DNA of 64,000 bases, taken from the NCBI RefSeq assembly GCF_030540825.1, contig NZ_JAUOEO010000001.1, forward strand, positions 1,957,001-2,021,000, written 5' to 3'. Below are positions 18,725 through 26,859 of this stretch, piece after piece (within the stretch, counting starts at the first letter, position 1; each line of letters opens with the position of its first letter). The translations under genes were made by a program, and so were the position numbers. The notes beneath the pieces are model-generated. The model was given only the letters and a program-made list of their open reading frames with translations, did not search any database and was not told where the DNA came from. This DNA is from Flavivirga spongiicola (GTDB lineage Bacteria > Bacteroidota > Bacteroidia > Flavobacteriales > Flavobacteriaceae).

Positions 18725-19066
18725 ATATTAAAAATATTTCTCGCAAAGACACGAAGACGCAATGAAAAGTTTTAAACTATTACTAAACATTGTAAACTGA
18801 GATTGAACATTGGATATTAAAAAAAATCTCGCAAAAAACTCTAAGACGTAGAGAAAACTTCAAACAACTAATAAACACTATAAACCAAGACTGAACACTG
18901 GTTACTGGTTACTGGTTACTGGTTACTGGTTACTGGTTACTGGTTACTGGTTACTGGTTACTGGTTACTGGTTACTGAATACTAAAAAATTCCTCGCAAA
19001 GACACAAAGACGCAATGAAAAGTTTCAAACCTCCATTAAACACTGTAAACTGAGACTTAACACTGA
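18723..19066. repeat. Three diverged copies of a roughly 90-bp noncoding unit
   Basis: The unit occurs at about 18723-18812, 18813-18899 and 18977-19066. Each copy has GGATATTAAA or GAATACTAAA, then CTCGCAAAGACACGAAGACG or a variant, then AAACATTGTAAACTGAGA and GAACATT/GAACACT. The 536-bp spacer between sprE and the ABC transporter gene contains only these units, the two heptamer arrays and about 140 bp without visible structure. Confidence 0.8.
18900..18976. repeat. Heptamer tandem repeat (GGTTACT), 11 copies
   Basis: Eleven perfect copies of GGTTACT fill the junction between the second and third copies of the 90-bp unit. Such perfect arrays are prone to slippage, so the copy number is expected to vary between isolates. 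Confidence 0.95.
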
Positions 19067-19774
19067 TTACAAAACATCTGTTCCGGCAAAATGCACTTCA
19101 AGTTCTTTTAATGTAGCTTCGCTCGTTTTTAAGTCTTTTACGATTTCACCTTTTTCAAGTACAACAATGCGCTCACAAACATCGGTAACATGCATTAAAT
19201 CATGACTAGAAATTAAAACGGTAGTCCCTTGTTTTTCAGCTAAGTCCTTAATAATTCCTTTAAGACGAATTTGAGTGGTCGGGTCTAAATTTGCAAAAGG
19301 CTCGTCTAGAACAATAACTTCCGGGTTTCCAATCAAAGCAGCTACAATCCCTGCTTTTTTCTGATTTCCTTTACTTAAATCACGTAAATATTTTTTTTGC
19401 CCTAGTATTTCACCATGAAAAAAATCCTCAAACTGAGCTACTAGTTTATTAACATCTGCTTTATTTTGACCGCGTAATTCGCCAATAAAATAAAAGTATT
19501 CTTCAGCTGTTAAATAGCCTATTAAAAAACTTTCATCAATGAATGCTGAAGTAAACGGTTTCCAATCTTCACTTTCGTTTACTTGAATATCATTGCTCTT
19601 TATAAACCCTGTTGACGGTTGAATTAAGTCTAGAAGCAAACTAAAGTAAGTGGTTTTTCCTGCACCATTATTTCCTACTAAGCCAAAACTTTGTCCTTTT
19701 GGAATTTCTAATGACTCTATATTTAAAACTTCATTTCCACTATATTTCTTTGATAAGTTTGAAGTTGTTATCAT
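19067..19774 (-). CDS. ABC transporter ATP-binding protein
   Basis: This 235-residue ATPase has Walker A GNNGAGKTT (about residues 34-42), the Q-loop region, the signature LSKGNQKK, Walker B VIVLDEPFANLDP and the switch histidine in SSHD. It powers export or membrane remodelling with the permease encoded 11 bp upstream, and is of the single-domain type paired with DUF5687 permeases. The substrate is unknown. The gene is the last of the PadR-linked cluster. Its stop lies at the edge of the intergenic repeat cluster. Confidence 0.93.
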   Translation of the reverse strand: MITTSNLSKKYSGNEVLNIESLEIPKGQSFGLVGNNGAGKTTYFSLLLDLIQPSTGFIKSNDIQVNESEDWKPFTSAFIDESFLIGYLTAEEYFYFIGELRGQNKADVNKLVAQFEDFFHGEILGQKKYLRDLSKGNQKKAGIVAALIGNPEVIVLDEPFANLDPTTQIRLKGIIKDLAEKQGTTVLISSHDLMHVTDVCERIVVLEKGEIVKDLKTSEATLKELEVHFAGTDVL

Positions 19775-19785
19775 AATGCTATGTG

Positions 19786-21264
19786 TTAATTATTTTGATC
19801 GAAGGCATCAATCATTTTATATTTTGATTCTAAATATTTTTTAGTAATTGTTTTCATTAATTTTTGGTGAAAAACGACACCTATTACACCAAGAGTAGCT
19901 AATGACAAACAAGCTATTTCGAAACCTATTAAAAAGTAAAACAATGCAAATATCCCCATAGGTATTAGCAACAAAGGAATCCCTATAAGCCATTGTACTG
20001 CACCAGTTCCTTGGTAGTTAAAAGCTGCTTTTTGATTTAAATCAATTTTTTTGCGATTAAAAGAACCACCATATAGAATAACGTGTGTATTAATTCCTAG
20101 GTTATAAATGGCTGCTGCAAAATGGGCTAATAATATTTTCCATCCAAAGTAAACATAAGGGATACTTAGCACAAATAATATAATAATACTTAAAGCCATT
20201 AGTGTGAACTTTGATTTTAAATACTGTTCATATTTAATATTTTGACTCATAAGGAGTTTATAATAGCCACTATCCCAAGCTGGAATAAACTGTCCAAAAT
20301 TGATTAAAAAGATGCCTGTTACAAAAACGCCAATAAAAGCAAAAAACCATGGCATATCTTGATACATGGGTTGTGGGTAAAAAAACAGACCATAAAATAA
20401 TCCGATTGCTAGCATCCAAACAGAAGACTTGGTACGCTTGTTACGCCAAAGCAGTTTTAAATCTAATTGCATAAATGGTGCAATATCCCCAAAGGTTTTT
20501 GTCCATTCAAGATTAGACGCATTTACTTCTTTAACTTCCTTTTTTAAACCGCTATCTAAAAATAATTTTTGCTTTAAAATCTTAAAGTTGAAGAAATAAA
20601 GACCAATCAAAACGAGCAAAGGAATCCCAATTAAAACAGGCGTTTTATAAATAGCATTAAATCCATTTGCAACAACCTCAGTAAAAGAAACAACATTAAA
20701 ATAGTTTAATACAAATAGCCCACCTGTTAATATAATTATGGGTAAAAAAGACAGTTCCTTTTCTGCCGAAAAACTCTCAATAATAAAATTTAAGAAATTA
20801 ATACAAAGGGTTACCAGAATGAGGGCTAGCATCCAAACCAATACAGAACTTGGCGAGTAATCTTCTACAATTAAGGTAATTCCAAATGGTATAATAGCAA
20901 AAAGCGAGAGGTAATTAAAAAATGATGTTATCGATTTGCCTAAAACATAATTAACAATTTTGCTTCTTTTAACAGGTAGTGTTAGTAATGGTTTTACACT
21001 CATTACAGGTAGTTTTTGAAAGAAAAACCTAAAAATTAAGTCACCCAAAATCCAATAAAAAAGATAGTTATTAACAATAACTAGCGGATCTTGATCTGGA
21101 AAAGCTTCTTTAAGTCCAGGGTACATTATCAGTCCCATTCCCAAAAACATAGCTATAAAATATAGCGCAAAAAAGCCCATCAATATTTTTACAGCAAGTC
21201 CTTTACCAAAATTGGCAGACCGTAAAAAAGATTTCCACTCTAAACTTAAAAAGTTTTTAATCAT
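19786..21264 (-). CDS. DUF5687-type ABC transporter permease
   Basis: The 492-residue protein has about 11-12 membrane helices and starts with the segment NFLSLEWKSFLRSANFGKG, which I recognise from the Bacteroidota DUF5687 family of ABC-2-like permeases. It should form a complex with the ATPase encoded just downstream. No periplasmic partner is seen. The DUF2059 gene ends 6 bp upstream, so the genes are co-transcribed. Confidence 0.82.
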   Translation of the reverse strand: MIKNFLSLEWKSFLRSANFGKGLAVKILMGFFALYFIAMFLGMGLIMYPGLKEAFPDQDPLVIVNNYLFYWILGDLIFRFFFQKLPVMSVKPLLTLPVKRSKIVNYVLGKSITSFFNYLSLFAIIPFGITLIVEDYSPSSVLVWMLALILVTLCINFLNFIIESFSAEKELSFLPIIILTGGLFVLNYFNVVSFTEVVANGFNAIYKTPVLIGIPLLVLIGLYFFNFKILKQKLFLDSGLKKEVKEVNASNLEWTKTFGDIAPFMQLDLKLLWRNKRTKSSVWMLAIGLFYGLFFYPQPMYQDMPWFFAFIGVFVTGIFLINFGQFIPAWDSGYYKLLMSQNIKYEQYLKSKFTLMALSIIILFVLSIPYVYFGWKILLAHFAAAIYNLGINTHVILYGGSFNRKKIDLNQKAAFNYQGTGAVQWLIGIPLLLIPMGIFALFYFLIGFEIACLSLATLGVIGVVFHQKLMKTITKKYLESKYKMIDAFDQNN

Positions 21265-21270
21265 ACCTGG

Positions 21271-21678
21271 TTAGTTATATTTTTGGGCTATCCCTTGTAC
21301 TTCCATGCCCCAAGACTGTCCAAACATCATTGCTTTTTGGGTGAGGCCTAATTGCTTTTCTGCTAATTTTTTACCTAAATCTGTGTTATAAAAAGCGACT
21401 AATTTTTTTATTTCATTTTGAGTAAATTCAGCCATGTAAAGCTCAGCCATTTTAACATACAATGCCTCTAAAGTTCCTTTCGCTTCTTTGGTATAGGCTT
21501 CTTTATTCGCTTCTGAAACCCCAGATCCAATTTGAGCTATCGCATTTTCAAACGCTGCTCCGGCACCTGTAAGTTTTATAAATTCAACTGTTTCTTTTTC
21601 GAATTCAGTATTTTCTTGTGCTTGTGTTTTAAATGTTATCGCAATTGCAAATAAGCATACTAGCAGTACTTTTTTCAT
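21271..21678 (-). CDS. DUF2059 secreted protein
   Basis: The protein has 135 residues with a signal peptide cleaved near TQAQ (residues 18-21), then a helical DUF2059 domain with the typical MAELYMAEFTQNEIKKLVAFYNTDLGKKL type of motif. The family is found in periplasms of Gram-negative bacteria and its function is unknown. Position between small membrane proteins and the DUF5687 permease places it in the PadR-associated unit, but a functional link is only inferred. Confidence 0.85.
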   Translation of the reverse strand: MKKVLLVCLFAIAITFKTQAQENTEFEKETVEFIKLTGAGAAFENAIAQIGSGVSEANKEAYTKEAKGTLEALYVKMAELYMAEFTQNEIKKLVAFYNTDLGKKLAEKQLGLTQKAMMFGQSWGMEVQGIAQKYN

Positions 21679-21751
21679 TTTATTGATTTTATAATTATGG
21701 TTAATGTTCTTATTGATATATGTATTTATATATTAAAAAATGTTACATGTT

Positions 21752-21955
21752 TTATAAAAGATTATATTCGGAATACTCTTTTAATGTTTTCGATCTTAAT
21801 TTTTCTGGAATTATTTTAATGGATACATAAAGAGCAATCATATACAAAACAATGGATATAGAAACTATTAATTCTGTTTGAACATCATACCATTCAACAA
21901 AGTTTTTTTGTGTAAAAACGAAGAGTTTTTGTATTTGGTTATATGAAACTTTCAT
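21752..21955 (-). CDS. Small one-helix membrane protein
   Basis: The 67-residue protein has a polar N-terminal helix with the motif EWYDVQTELI (about residues 20-29) and one membrane helix (about 30-50). The motif resembles YWDVRTELLDHI in the upstream 237-residue protein, so this may be a shortened relative. It starts inside the last bases of that gene (ATGA-type four-base overlap), which supports coupled translation. Function unknown. Confidence 0.6.
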   Translation of the reverse strand: MKVSYNQIQKLFVFTQKNFVEWYDVQTELIVSISIVLYMIALYVSIKIIPEKLRSKTLKEYSEYNLL

Positions 21956-22665
21956 GAAAGCATTAACTTATAGCGTTCCTTATAAACTCTAAGAGTAGAT
22001 ATATAAATATTTAAACTATGTCTTAAAAAAGGAAATAACAACAAATAAAATACAATTATAAACACATATGGCTTTGGAAAAACATCTTTAAAAAGGGAAT
22101 TAAACACTTCTATAAAAAAATAATTTAGGGACATAAATAGTGAACCTGTTGCAATAGCCATTTGCATATTTAAAGATTTTCTACTTGCTTTTGCTATTGA
22201 ATAAAAGAGTTTTATAAATTCTGGTATACAAGCACAACACATTGCCACTAAAAAAGCTGCTTTTTGATGGTATCTATATACAGTGAGAACAAGTAGAACT
22301 AATGCAATAAATTCTAATAAGAATCTAGTTGAAAACACATAAGGAATAAAACTTTTCCAATAATTTTTATTTAACTTTCTTCTAATTTCTTTTCTCTTAG
22401 TTTTTAAGAGTTTTTTAAATCCTATATTGCTATAATACAATTGCTTTTCAAATGAAGGGTTTTTATAATGTCCTAATTTATTGCCAAATCCCTCATGAAC
22501 ATCAAGCAATGCTTCATTAAATGAAATGCCTTCTTTATCTATCTTTTCCTCTACAGCAGAAACTATATGATCTAGTAATTCTGTTCTTACATCCCAATAT
22601 TTCACTTCATTCTTAATGAGGTAATTATCTATATACAGTATTTCTGCCTTATTAAGCTTTTTCAC
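21952..22665 (-). CDS. Membrane protein with N-terminal YWDVRTELLDHI motif
   Basis: The 237-residue protein has an N-terminal soluble helical part (about 1-75) with the motif VKYWDVRTELLDHI, common in Bacteroidota proteins encoded next to PadR regulators, and four or five membrane helices from about residue 100 onward. No enzymatic motif is visible. It is 54 bp downstream of the PadR gene, with a possible PadR operator in the gap, so it is probably repressed by it. Confidence 0.65.
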   Translation of the reverse strand: MKKLNKAEILYIDNYLIKNEVKYWDVRTELLDHIVSAVEEKIDKEGISFNEALLDVHEGFGNKLGHYKNPSFEKQLYYSNIGFKKLLKTKRKEIRRKLNKNYWKSFIPYVFSTRFLLEFIALVLLVLTVYRYHQKAAFLVAMCCACIPEFIKLFYSIAKASRKSLNMQMAIATGSLFMSLNYFFIEVFNSLFKDVFPKPYVFIIVFYLLLFPFLRHSLNIYISTLRVYKERYKLMLS

Positions 22666-22690
22666 ACGTTTAAATTTTAGTAATCATTTG

Positions 22691-22709
22691 ACATTAAATT
22701 AATTAATGT
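22691..22709. promoter_or_regulatory. Possible PadR operator
   Basis: The ACATTA...TAATGT inverted repeat (22691-22696 and 22704-22709) lies between the PadR gene and the membrane protein gene. A repeat with the same ACAT...ATGT ends occurs in front of the PadR gene. Confidence 0.35.
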
Positions 22710-22718
22710 TCGTTTCAA

Positions 22719-23057
22719 TTATTCTAAACGAAATTTAGGATTTACCAATGCACGCATGGTTTTAATGTAATTTTCAAGTTCAGCCAATTTGTTAACTGTT
22801 TCTTTAGTGCCTTTCTCGGTAAGTTTATAATACTTTCGCAACCTATTATCCACTTTTAAAACCTCAACATCCAATAAGCCTTCAGCTTCTAATTTATGTA
22901 GTGAAGGATAAAGGGCTCCTTCGGTTATTTTAAGCTCATTTTTTGTAATCTCCTTTACTCGTTGCGTAATTTCATAGCCATACATTTTATCATGCTCATT
23001 CAAGAGTTTTAGAATAATTGTTACAAGACTGCCTTTATATAATTTTGCGTTTCCCAT
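22719..23057 (-). CDS. PadR family transcriptional regulator
   Basis: The protein is about 112 residues from the preferred Met at 23057 (family members start close to KLYKGSL); an ATG at 23066 would add three residues. It has the PadR winged helix-turn-helix: the MYGYEITQRVKEIT recognition region, then ITEGALYPSLHKLEAEGLL and the wing with RLRKYYKLTEKG. A short C-terminal helix serves for dimerisation. PadR proteins are mostly repressors of membrane-protein or efflux genes. It heads the cluster that runs to the ABC transporter and is divergent from the reductase gene at 23170. Confidence 0.92.
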   Translation of the reverse strand: MGNAKLYKGSLVTIILKLLNEHDKMYGYEITQRVKEITKNELKITEGALYPSLHKLEAEGLLDVEVLKVDNRLRKYYKLTEKGTKETVNKLAELENYIKTMRALVNPKFRLE

Positions 23058-23070
23058 ACTATACAAATAT

Positions 23071-23106
23071 ATACATAAAATTCTTATGCATAAATTATTT
23101 ATGTAT
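23071..23106. promoter_or_regulatory. Candidate PadR operator in the divergent promoter region
   Basis: A perfect 9-bp inverted repeat ATACATAAA (23071-23079) / TTTATGTAT (23098-23106) surrounds a perfect 10-bp palindrome TTATGCATAA (23084-23093). It lies 14 bp before the PadR start and about 42 bp upstream of the -7 element of the reductase gene, well placed for autoregulation. Confidence 0.5.
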
Positions 23107-23147
23107 TAATTTTTTATTTATTTTACGTCAAAGACTTAGAGCTTCAC

Positions 23148-23155
23148 TATTTTTG
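23148..23155 (+). promoter_or_regulatory. -7 promoter element of the reductase gene
   Basis: TATTTTTG matches TAnnTTTG and lies 15-22 bases before the ATG at 23170. The -33 region is weak (TTTTACG rather than TTTG), so the promoter may be weak or controlled. Confidence 0.45.
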
Positions 23156-23169
23156 TCAAAAATTTATAC

Positions 23170-24225
23170 ATGTCATCATTTTACAAACTTACAGTTGCTG
23201 CAATAAAAAGAGAGACCAGTGAATCTATTAGTATTGCCTTTGATATTCCTGAAAATTTAAAAAAAATATTCACTTTTAAAGCAGGTCAATACATCACCCT
23301 AAAAACTATAATTAAGGGAAGTGAAGTAAGAAGAGATTACTCTTTGTGTATTTCTCCAAAAATTGGTGAATTAAAAGTGGCTGTTAAAGCAGTAAAAGAT
23401 GGCACCTTTTCATCTTATGCAAACAATCAATTACAGATAGGAGATACTTTAGAAGTTGCCCCTCCAAAAGGGCGTTTTATTTTTGAACCTAACGACTCAA
23501 AAACAAAAAATATTGCTGCATTTGCTGCAGGTAGTGGCATTACACCGGTTCTAAGTATTATAAAATGCGCACTAGTAGAGGAAGTTTATAGTAAAGTTAT
23601 TTTGGTTTATGGTAACAAAACAACCAAAGACACTATGTTTCTAAACGAACTTTTAGAGCTTCAGCATGCATACAAAGAACGTTTCTCTATACAGTTTGTT
23701 TTTAGTCAACAAGAGGAAGATGACTCTATTTTTGGCCGTATTGAAAAAAGCACCGTTAATTATGTCATGAAAAACAAACACAAGCATGTGGATGTTGATG
23801 CTTTTTATCTTTGCGGACCAGAAGCTATGATTCATACTGTAAAGGATGTTTTAACCGATCATGATATTGACGAAAACCGTATACATTTTGAGCTTTTTAA
23901 AGCTGCCAAACCTGCCGAAATAAAAGAAAATATTGTATCAAACGGTAAAACCAAAACAACAGTTATTGTTGATGATGAGGAATCTACATTTGAAATGTCT
24001 CAAAAACAAACTGTTCTTGAAGCTGCTTTAGATGAAGACATTGATGCGCCTTATTCTTGTCAAGGTGGTATTTGTAGCAGTTGTTTAGCTCGTATAAAAG
24101 AAGGTGAAGCAACTATGAGACAGAATAATATTTTAACTGAAAATGAAGTTGCAGAAGGTTTAATTTTAACATGTCAAGCACATCCTACAACACCAACTCT
24201 TGTGGTAGATTATGATGATGTATAA
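23170..24225 (+). CDS. Ferredoxin-linked NAD(P)H oxidoreductase (PaaE-like)
   Basis: The 351-residue protein has three domains: an FAD-binding barrel with the RRDYSL motif (about residues 54-59), an NAD(P)-binding domain with GSGITP (about 118-123) and LCGPEAM (about 217-223), and a plant-type [2Fe-2S] ferredoxin domain with cysteines at 297, 302, 305 and 335. It moves electrons from NAD(P)H through FAD to the cluster, as the reductase PaaE does for phenylacetyl-CoA epoxidase. None of the paaABC oxygenase genes is in view, so the partner is unknown and the paa name is not secure. Confidence 0.9.
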   Translation: MSSFYKLTVAAIKRETSESISIAFDIPENLKKIFTFKAGQYITLKTIIKGSEVRRDYSLCISPKIGELKVAVKAVKDGTFSSYANNQLQIGDTLEVAPPKGRFIFEPNDSKTKNIAAFAAGSGITPVLSIIKCALVEEVYSKVILVYGNKTTKDTMFLNELLELQHAYKERFSIQFVFSQQEEDDSIFGRIEKSTVNYVMKNKHKHVDVDAFYLCGPEAMIHTVKDVLTDHDIDENRIHFELFKAAKPAEIKENIVSNGKTKTTVIVDDEESTFEMSQKQTVLEAALDEDIDAPYSCQGGICSSCLARIKEGEATMRQNNILTENEVAEGLILTCQAHPTTPTLVVDYDDV

Positions 24226-24226
24226 A

Positions 24227-24466
24227 ATTCCTGCGAAGGCAGGAATCTCATAAATTGAATTTTTAAGTATTTTAATCGAAAAGAATTCCTCGACGCTATG
24301 CGTCAGGCCGACAAAGGCAGGGAATCTCATACTAATGAGATATCTCGTCGCTCATACTTCGCTTTGTCGATATTACAAATTGCTGTTTTTCATCATTATT
24401 GCAATGATTCACTTGCTAAAATTTAAATCGAACTCACATTAATAAGATTCCTGCCTACGCAGGAAT
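24227..24466. repeat. Dispersed repeat block flanked by hairpins
   Basis: Palindromes ATTCCTGC-GAAG-GCAGGAAT (24227-24246) and ATTCCTGC-CTAC-GCAGGAAT (24447-24466) bracket a sequence related to the right half of the MITE at 2219-2492 (shared GGAATCTCAT, TGAGATRTCTC, CTTCGCTYTGTCGA and the end-like TCGAACTCACATTAA at 24428-24442). No 7-bp target duplication was recognised, so this copy is truncated or old. The 229-bp spacer has no gene. Confidence 0.6.
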
Positions 24467-25480
24467 GACAGACTTAATTTTATTAATAATAGTTTCTGGA
24501 GCAATACTCCCTGAAGCTTCTTTATAACTTTCAGGGTATTTATTTCCATAAATGGATGTTGGAATTAACGGAAATTTATTTCTGTCTGTAAGCAACGTAA
24601 AGCCTTCTGGCTGATTAAATGGTGCAAAACCAGCATACGGATGGGTAACACCCCAAATAGTGACGACTTTTACTCCTAACATAGCAGCTATATGTGCATT
24701 GCCAGAGTCCATTGAAAGCATCACTTCCAGATTAGAAATCACGTCTAATTCTTCATCAAGTGATAATTTACCAGCAATACTTATTACATGATCCAAATTT
24801 TCTTCAAAATCATTTAAAATGGAGACCTCTTTTGTGCCTCCTCCAAATAATATGATTTTATACTCTATTGAAAGTACAGCAATAACCTCCCTCATCAAGT
24901 CTAAAGGATACATTTTCCCTTCGTGGGCAGCAAAAGGAGCAATTCCTATCATTTTTTTTGAATCTGACCCTACAAGTACTTGAGCCTTTTTATTTAAAAT
25001 TGATTTATTTGGGAATACTGGATTTGATAAATCTAACTTAAAACCTAACTTTTCTAACACACCAACATACCTTTGATGCGTTGTGCTTAATTGCTGAAAT
25101 ATTTTGCCAGAAACCAAGGCTTTCTTTTCAGTTCTCCCTTTATCAATCTGGCTAAATTGTTTTCCAAAGAAAAAAAACTTTAAAATATTACTTCGTAGTA
25201 CATTATGCAAATCTGCTATAGCATCAATCTCTAGTTTTTTTAGCGCTTTAGAAAGTTTAAAAAGCCCATAAATTCCTTTATGTTTTCCCTCAACCTCAGC
25301 AGGAAAAACTGTAACATTTTTTAAGTCTCGAAAAAAGGGCTCGAAAAAAGCACGGGTAAGCACAGTAATTTTAACCTCCGGATATTGCTGATTTAATGCT
25401 TGTAGCACAGGAATAGTCATTGCAACATCTCCCATTGCAGAAAGACGAATAACTAAAATATGGTTTGATGATTTTAGCAT
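24455..25480 (-). CDS. Glycosyltransferase family 9 (heptosyltransferase-like)
   Basis: The 341-residue protein begins HILVIRLSAMGDVAMTIPVL, the N-terminal signature of GT9 ADP-heptose-type transferases, and has the second-domain motifs IGIAPFAAHEGKMYPLD and SMDSGNAHIAAMLG with the sugar-nucleotide-binding region. It should add a heptose or similar sugar to lipopolysaccharide or another glycan on the cytoplasmic face. Its last codons (VIPA and stop) are read from the dispersed hairpin repeat at 24447-24466, so its 3' end seems to have been redefined by a repeat insertion. It lies 39 bp downstream of the DUF4254 gene. Confidence 0.88.
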   Translation of the reverse strand: MLKSSNHILVIRLSAMGDVAMTIPVLQALNQQYPEVKITVLTRAFFEPFFRDLKNVTVFPAEVEGKHKGIYGLFKLSKALKKLEIDAIADLHNVLRSNILKFFFFGKQFSQIDKGRTEKKALVSGKIFQQLSTTHQRYVGVLEKLGFKLDLSNPVFPNKSILNKKAQVLVGSDSKKMIGIAPFAAHEGKMYPLDLMREVIAVLSIEYKIILFGGGTKEVSILNDFEENLDHVISIAGKLSLDEELDVISNLEVMLSMDSGNAHIAAMLGVKVVTIWGVTHPYAGFAPFNQPEGFTLLTDRNKFPLIPTSIYGNKYPESYKEASGSIAPETIINKIKSVIPA

Positions 25481-25498
25481 CTCAACTATATTGATGAG

Positions 25499-25518
25499 AT
25501 TCCCGCGGTGGCAGGAAT
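25499..25518. repeat. Dispersed hairpin between the GT9 and DUF4254 genes
   Basis: ATTCCCGC-GGTG-GCAGGAAT, an 8-bp stem with one C-A mismatch, ends two bases from the DUF4254 stop codon. It belongs to the ATTCC...GGAAT hairpin family. Confidence 0.55.
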
Positions 25519-25519
25519 T

Positions 25520-26125
25520 TTACTTCTGTGAACGTAATACAGGGTTTAGCTCATCATCATTGTACATTTTCATTTGCTTATAAACTTTCATGTACTTACC
25601 TCCTTTTTCTATATCGCTAAGCAGTGTATCAATAGCTGTAGACAAATCTATGCGTTGCTCCAATAAAATATCCAATTTTTTCTGGCATGCATCTCTATGA
25701 GCATCGGAAGCATCTGTTCTTGTGGCCTCTTCATTCATATGAAAAATTTTCAACGCCAAAATAGATAACCTATCAATTCCCCAAGCTGGGCTTTCGGTAT
25801 TAATGGTTGCATCAGTTTTTGATGTAACATCTTTATATTTTTCAAGAAAATAGCTATCAATGTATTCAACCATATCTGTTCTGTCCTGGTTTGAAGCATC
25901 AATTTGACGCTTCAAGGTTAGAGCAGCCACAGGATCTATTTGTGGGTCCCTGATAATATCCTCATAATGCCATTGTACTGTATCAATCCAGCATTTTCTG
26001 TATAGCAAATGCTCTAATAAATTACTTTTATCATACCCATTTTCAAAAGGTTGGTCTACCGTGTTTATTACATGATATTTTTCAATAACATCCTGAAATA
26101 TTTTGTTAGCTTTTTCTGTAAACAT
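25520..26125 (-). CDS. DUF4254 family protein
   Basis: This 201-residue soluble, helix-rich protein contains the conserved stretches LLYRKCWIDTVQWHYEDIIRDP and RQIDASNQDRTDMVEYID. I recognise it as DUF4254, a Bacteroidota family often encoded next to heptosyltransferase-type GT9 genes. No catalytic motif is visible. The pairing with the downstream GT9 gene (39 bp apart) suggests a role in surface-glycan synthesis; this is inferred from context. Confidence 0.8.
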   Translation of the reverse strand: MFTEKANKIFQDVIEKYHVINTVDQPFENGYDKSNLLEHLLYRKCWIDTVQWHYEDIIRDPQIDPVAALTLKRQIDASNQDRTDMVEYIDSYFLEKYKDVTSKTDATINTESPAWGIDRLSILALKIFHMNEEATRTDASDAHRDACQKKLDILLEQRIDLSTAIDTLLSDIEKGGKYMKVYKQMKMYNDDELNPVLRSQK

Positions 26126-26199
26126 GTTGTCATAATTTTAAAGTGTAAATATACTTTATATTTAATTAACTTTACTATTCAAAAAACGATATAAACGCT

Positions 26200-26859
26200 A
26201 TGTATATTCACAATATATCTAAAGAAAATTCCGTGTTAAATACTTTCATTTCCGAAATTAGAAATATTAATATTCAGAAAGATAGCATGCGCTTTCGAAG
26301 AAATATTGAACGAATAGGCGAAGTATTGGGTTATGAAATGAGTAAATCTTTAAATTATAGCGCATCGACCATTGAAACACCTTTAGGGAATTGCAATATC
26401 GATTTATTAAATAATGATATTGTTTTATGCTCCATTTTAAGAGCCGGTGTTCCATTACATAATGGATTGCTTAATTATTTTGATACCGCTGAAAACGCTT
26501 TTATTTCAGCTTACAGACATCATAAACACAACCCCGAAAGTTTTGAAATTATTGTAGAATATTTAGCTTGTCCAAACTTAGAAAACAAAACCCTTATTCT
26601 TGCAGATCCCATGCTAGCAACCGGGCAATCCATGGTAGCAACTTTTGAAGCTTTAAAACCATTTGGAACACCAAAAGAAGTACATTTAATTAGTGTTATA
26701 GGAGCTCAAGAAGGTATTGACTTTGTTGAAAGTCATTTTGATGACAAAACGCATTTATGGATTGCAGCTATTGATGATAACCTAAATGATAAAGGTTATA
26801 TTATTCCAGGTCTAGGAGATGCAGGTGACTTAGCTTTTGGTGAAAAATTACAGCAATAG
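26200..26859 (+). CDS. upp: Uracil phosphoribosyltransferase
   Basis: This is a 219-residue type I phosphoribosyltransferase that salvages uracil with PRPP to UMP. Evidence is the CSILRAGVPLHNGLL segment, the PRPP loop LILADPMLATGQSM (about residues 130-143) and the C-terminal uracil-binding GLGDAGDLAFG. Length and termini fit the Bacteroidota form. It is divergent from the DUF4254 gene across a 74-bp spacer and overlaps the convergent DUF6427 gene by 12 bases. Confidence 0.96.
   Translation: MYIHNISKENSVLNTFISEIRNINIQKDSMRFRRNIERIGEVLGYEMSKSLNYSASTIETPLGNCNIDLLNNDIVLCSILRAGVPLHNGLLNYFDTAENAFISAYRHHKHNPESFEIIVEYLACPNLENKTLILADPMLATGQSMVATFEALKPFGTPKEVHLISVIGAQEGIDFVESHFDDKTHLWIAAIDDNLNDKGYIIPGLGDAGDLAFGEKLQQ

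Noticed and set aside
18674..18976. CRISPR array
   Set aside because: The units are 7 bp with no spacers, and no cas genes are nearby; they are simple tandem repeats.
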